Assembly: GCF_000472925.1 (NCBI RefSeq)
Contig: NZ_KI421479.1
Location: forward strand, 188,324 to 252,323
Source: Bradyrhizobium sp. Ec3.3
Lineage (GTDB): Bacteria; Pseudomonadota; Alphaproteobacteria; Rhizobiales; Xanthobacteraceae
Direction: 5' to 3'
DNA length: 64,000 nt
Below the pieces are notes generated by a model. The model searched no databases. It had not been told where the DNA came from and worked only from the letters and a program-made list of their open reading frames with translations. The position numbers were made by a program, and so were the translations under genes. This document shows positions 62,411 to 64,000 of the stretch, piece after piece (the stretch's first letter is position 1; each line of letters opens with the position of its first letter).

Positions 62411-63334
62411 ATGGATCGTCTCGACGCGATGAACGTGTTCGTCCTTGCGGTGGACGAGGGCAGCCTTGCGGCTGCTGGCCGCAAACTCGGCCGCTCGCCG
62501 GCCGCGGTGAGCCGCGCCATCGCCTTCCTGGAGGAGCGGGTCGGCACTGAGCTCCTGCACCGCACGACGCGGTCGATCAAGCTCAGCGAGGAGGGCGAGC
62601 GTTACGTGGCGATCTGCCGCCGCGTGCTGACCGAGCTGGAGGAGGCCGACGATATCGCGGCGGGGCCGCATGCCGCGCCGCGCGGCACGCTTGCGATCAC
62701 CGCGCCTGTGGTCTCCGGCGAGATGGTGCTGCGACCGATCCTCGACACGTTCCTGGATGCCTACCCGACGGTGTCGGCGAAACTGTTGCTGTTCGACCGA
62801 GCGGTCAATTTGATCGATGAGGGCATCGACGTGGCGCTCCGGATCGGTCCTCTCTCGGACTCCGCGATGGTCGCGATGAAGCTCGGCGACGTACGCCGTG
62901 TCGTGGTGGCTGCTCCGCGATATCTCAACCAGCATCCGCGCATCACCGAGCCCGGCGATCTCGCCAAGCATCAGATCGTCGCCATGGCCCACCTGCCGAA
63001 TTCGTGGACGTTTGCGCCGCAGCCCGGTTCCGTGGTGCCGCGAACCGTTCAGTTCACGCCGCGGCTCGTGATCAACAGCACCTATGCCGCGGTCGCTTCC
63101 GCCGTCGCCGGCCGCGGCCTCGCGCGGATGTATTCCTATCAAGTCGCCGAGCAGGTGCAGCGCGGCGAACTCGACATCGTGCTATCCGGGGACGAGGATC
63201 CCGAAATGCCCGTGCACCTGATTTCGCCGCAGGGCCGGCTCTCGGTCCCGAAGGTGCGGGCCTTCACGGATTTTGCCGTGCCGCGGTTGAAGAAGCAGTT
63301 CGCGGTCCTGAAGAAGGCGATCGGTCCTCGCTGA
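62411..63334 (+). CDS. LysR family transcriptional regulator
   Basis: A 307-residue regulator. The winged helix-turn-helix is at 1-60 (MDRLDAMNVFVLAVDEGSLAAAGRKLGRSPAAVSRAIAFLEERVG), and the effector-binding domain starts near 90 (GTLAITAPVVSGEMVLRPILDTFLDAYPTV). LLFDRAVNLIDEGIDVALRIGPLSDSAMVAMKLG is a family block. Divergent from the SDR/tautomerase pair with a 222-base spacer, it likely controls them. The inducer is unknown. Confidence 0.93.
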   Translation: MDRLDAMNVFVLAVDEGSLAAAGRKLGRSPAAVSRAIAFLEERVGTELLHRTTRSIKLSEEGERYVAICRRVLTELEEADDIAAGPHAAPRGTLAITAPVVSGEMVLRPILDTFLDAYPTVSAKLLLFDRAVNLIDEGIDVALRIGPLSDSAMVAMKLGDVRRVVVAAPRYLNQHPRITEPGDLAKHQIVAMAHLPNSWTFAPQPGSVVPRTVQFTPRLVINSTYAAVASAVAGRGLARMYSYQVAEQVQRGELDIVLSGDEDPEMPVHLISPQGRLSVPKVRAFTDFAVPRLKKQFAVLKKAIGPR

Positions 63335-63447
63335 ATTGTGACTCGTTCGCCGCGCGAAAGAGTGCTTATCGCAGACCAGCGATTTGCCGCCCGCTTGCGG
63401 CCTACATCTGCGGTGAAACAGCGGCGCCGACGGCGGCATTGCGCGCC

Positions 63448-64000
63448 ATGCAAATGCACGAGATGAAGATGTCAAAAGAGATAAACAACGATCGCCGTCG
63501 TTTCCTCACCACCGCCGCGATCGGCGTCGCCGCACCATTCGTTCTCGGCAGTGCTGCCGCCGCGCAGTCCGGCAAGGCGAGCCCCTCGACTGCGCCCGCA
63601 ATCAAGCCGGGTACCAACACGTCCTTCGCGGCGATCAAGCAGATCAATGCCGGCTTCCTCAACGTGGGATATGCCGAGGCCGGTCCGGCGGATGGATCCG
63701 TGGTGATCCTGCTGCACGGCTGGCCCTATGACATCCACAGTTTCGTCGATGTCGCGCCTGTGCTCGCGAAGGCGGGTTATCGAGTCATCGTTCCGCATCT
63801 GCGCGGCTATGGCACGACGCGCTTCCTGTCGGGCGAGACGATGCGCAACGGCGAGCCCGCAGCGCTCGCTGCCGACCTTGTCGCTCTGATGGATGCGCTT
63901 GGCATCAAGCAGGCGACGCTCGCCGGCTATGATTGGGGCGGGCGGACCGCCAACATCGTCGCGGCGCTTTGGCCAGAGCGCGTCAAGGCGATGGTCTCGG
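63448..64000 (+). CDS. Alpha/beta hydrolase with Tat signal (epoxide hydrolase/dehalogenase-like), partial
   Basis: The gene runs off the right end of the window. The N-terminus carries a twin-arginine signal (NDRRRFLTTAAIGVAAPFVLG). Then the fold opens: VVILLHGWPYDIHSFVDVAPVLAKAGYRVIVPHLRGYG holds the oxyanion HGWP, and ATLAGYDWGGRTANIVAALWPERV the nucleophile Asp in GYDWGGR, as in epoxide hydrolases and haloalkane dehalogenases. Several in-frame ATGs (63448, 63454, 63463, 63469) precede the Arg pair, and the exact start is open. The catalytic His lies outside the window. Confidence 0.85.
   Translation, partial: MQMHEMKMSKEINNDRRRFLTTAAIGVAAPFVLGSAAAAQSGKASPSTAPAIKPGTNTSFAAIKQINAGFLNVGYAEAGPADGSVVILLHGWPYDIHSFVDVAPVLAKAGYRVIVPHLRGYGTTRFLSGETMRNGEPAALAADLVALMDALGIKQATLAGYDWGGRTANIVAALWPERVKAMVS

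Overview
The window looks like chromosomal DNA of a Bradyrhizobium-type alphaproteobacterium (order Rhizobiales). The grounds are the high GC with long antisense open frames, the adjacent metK and ahcY, several branched-chain-amino-acid-type (Liv) ABC transporters, a secreted tryptophan-rich repeat protein, and families of palindromic intergenic repeats of the kind common in that genus. The genus is inferred from protein flavour, not proven. No rRNA, tRNA or CRISPR array was recognised.

Bases 1-26435 are a cell-surface polysaccharide region. It begins with the end of a repeat protein, then a Wzx-type flippase. A minus-strand operon follows (CgeB-like glycosyltransferase, cupin, DegT aminotransferase, methyltransferase, GT4 glycosyltransferase), most of it joined by 4-bp overlaps. 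Divergent from it is a plus-strand wlbA/wlbB/wlbC-like set predicted to make a 2,3-diacetamido-uronic acid. Next come a Wzy-like membrane protein, a Wzz-like coiled-coil protein, a GT4 enzyme, a GmhB-like phosphatase, a methyltransferase-GT2 fusion and a large membrane protein, all on the minus strand. An FkbM methyltransferase, a broken gmd with an intact fcl, a second Wzy paralogue, a lipoprotein and a three-gene membrane/GT2 set complete the region. Base composition is visibly lower in parts of it (29 of 60 G+C in 11461-11520 against 38 of 60 in 50701-50760), in keeping with transfer. An IS21 istB fragment marks the right edge.

Bases 26911-37722 hold a Liv-type uptake cluster (livG, acyl-CoA synthetase, livH, livM, livK, livF) with a PaaK-like protein and an AGE-family epimerase beside it and a divergent Crp-like regulator. 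The embedded CoA ligase suggests uptake and activation of an aromatic or fatty acid.

Bases 37742-45669 are mixed: an MFS exporter, a large cyclase/ATPase/TPR protein with a redoxin behind it, a HemD-like protein, PurU and a small lipoprotein. A 593-bp regulatory gap with three perfect dyads precedes a second complete liv operon (livK-H-M-G-F, 46263-50968), which is followed by a MetE-type methyltransferase.

Bases 52289-61199 carry two neighbouring exported TPR proteins (one caspase-like, one retropepsin-like), then a helix-turn-helix/methyltransferase-fold protein next to metK and ahcY (the SAM/SAH cycle), a strong terminator and a flavin monooxygenase. The end of the window has a tautomerase, an unusual SDR divergent from a LysR regulator, and the start of a Tat-exported alpha/beta hydrolase.
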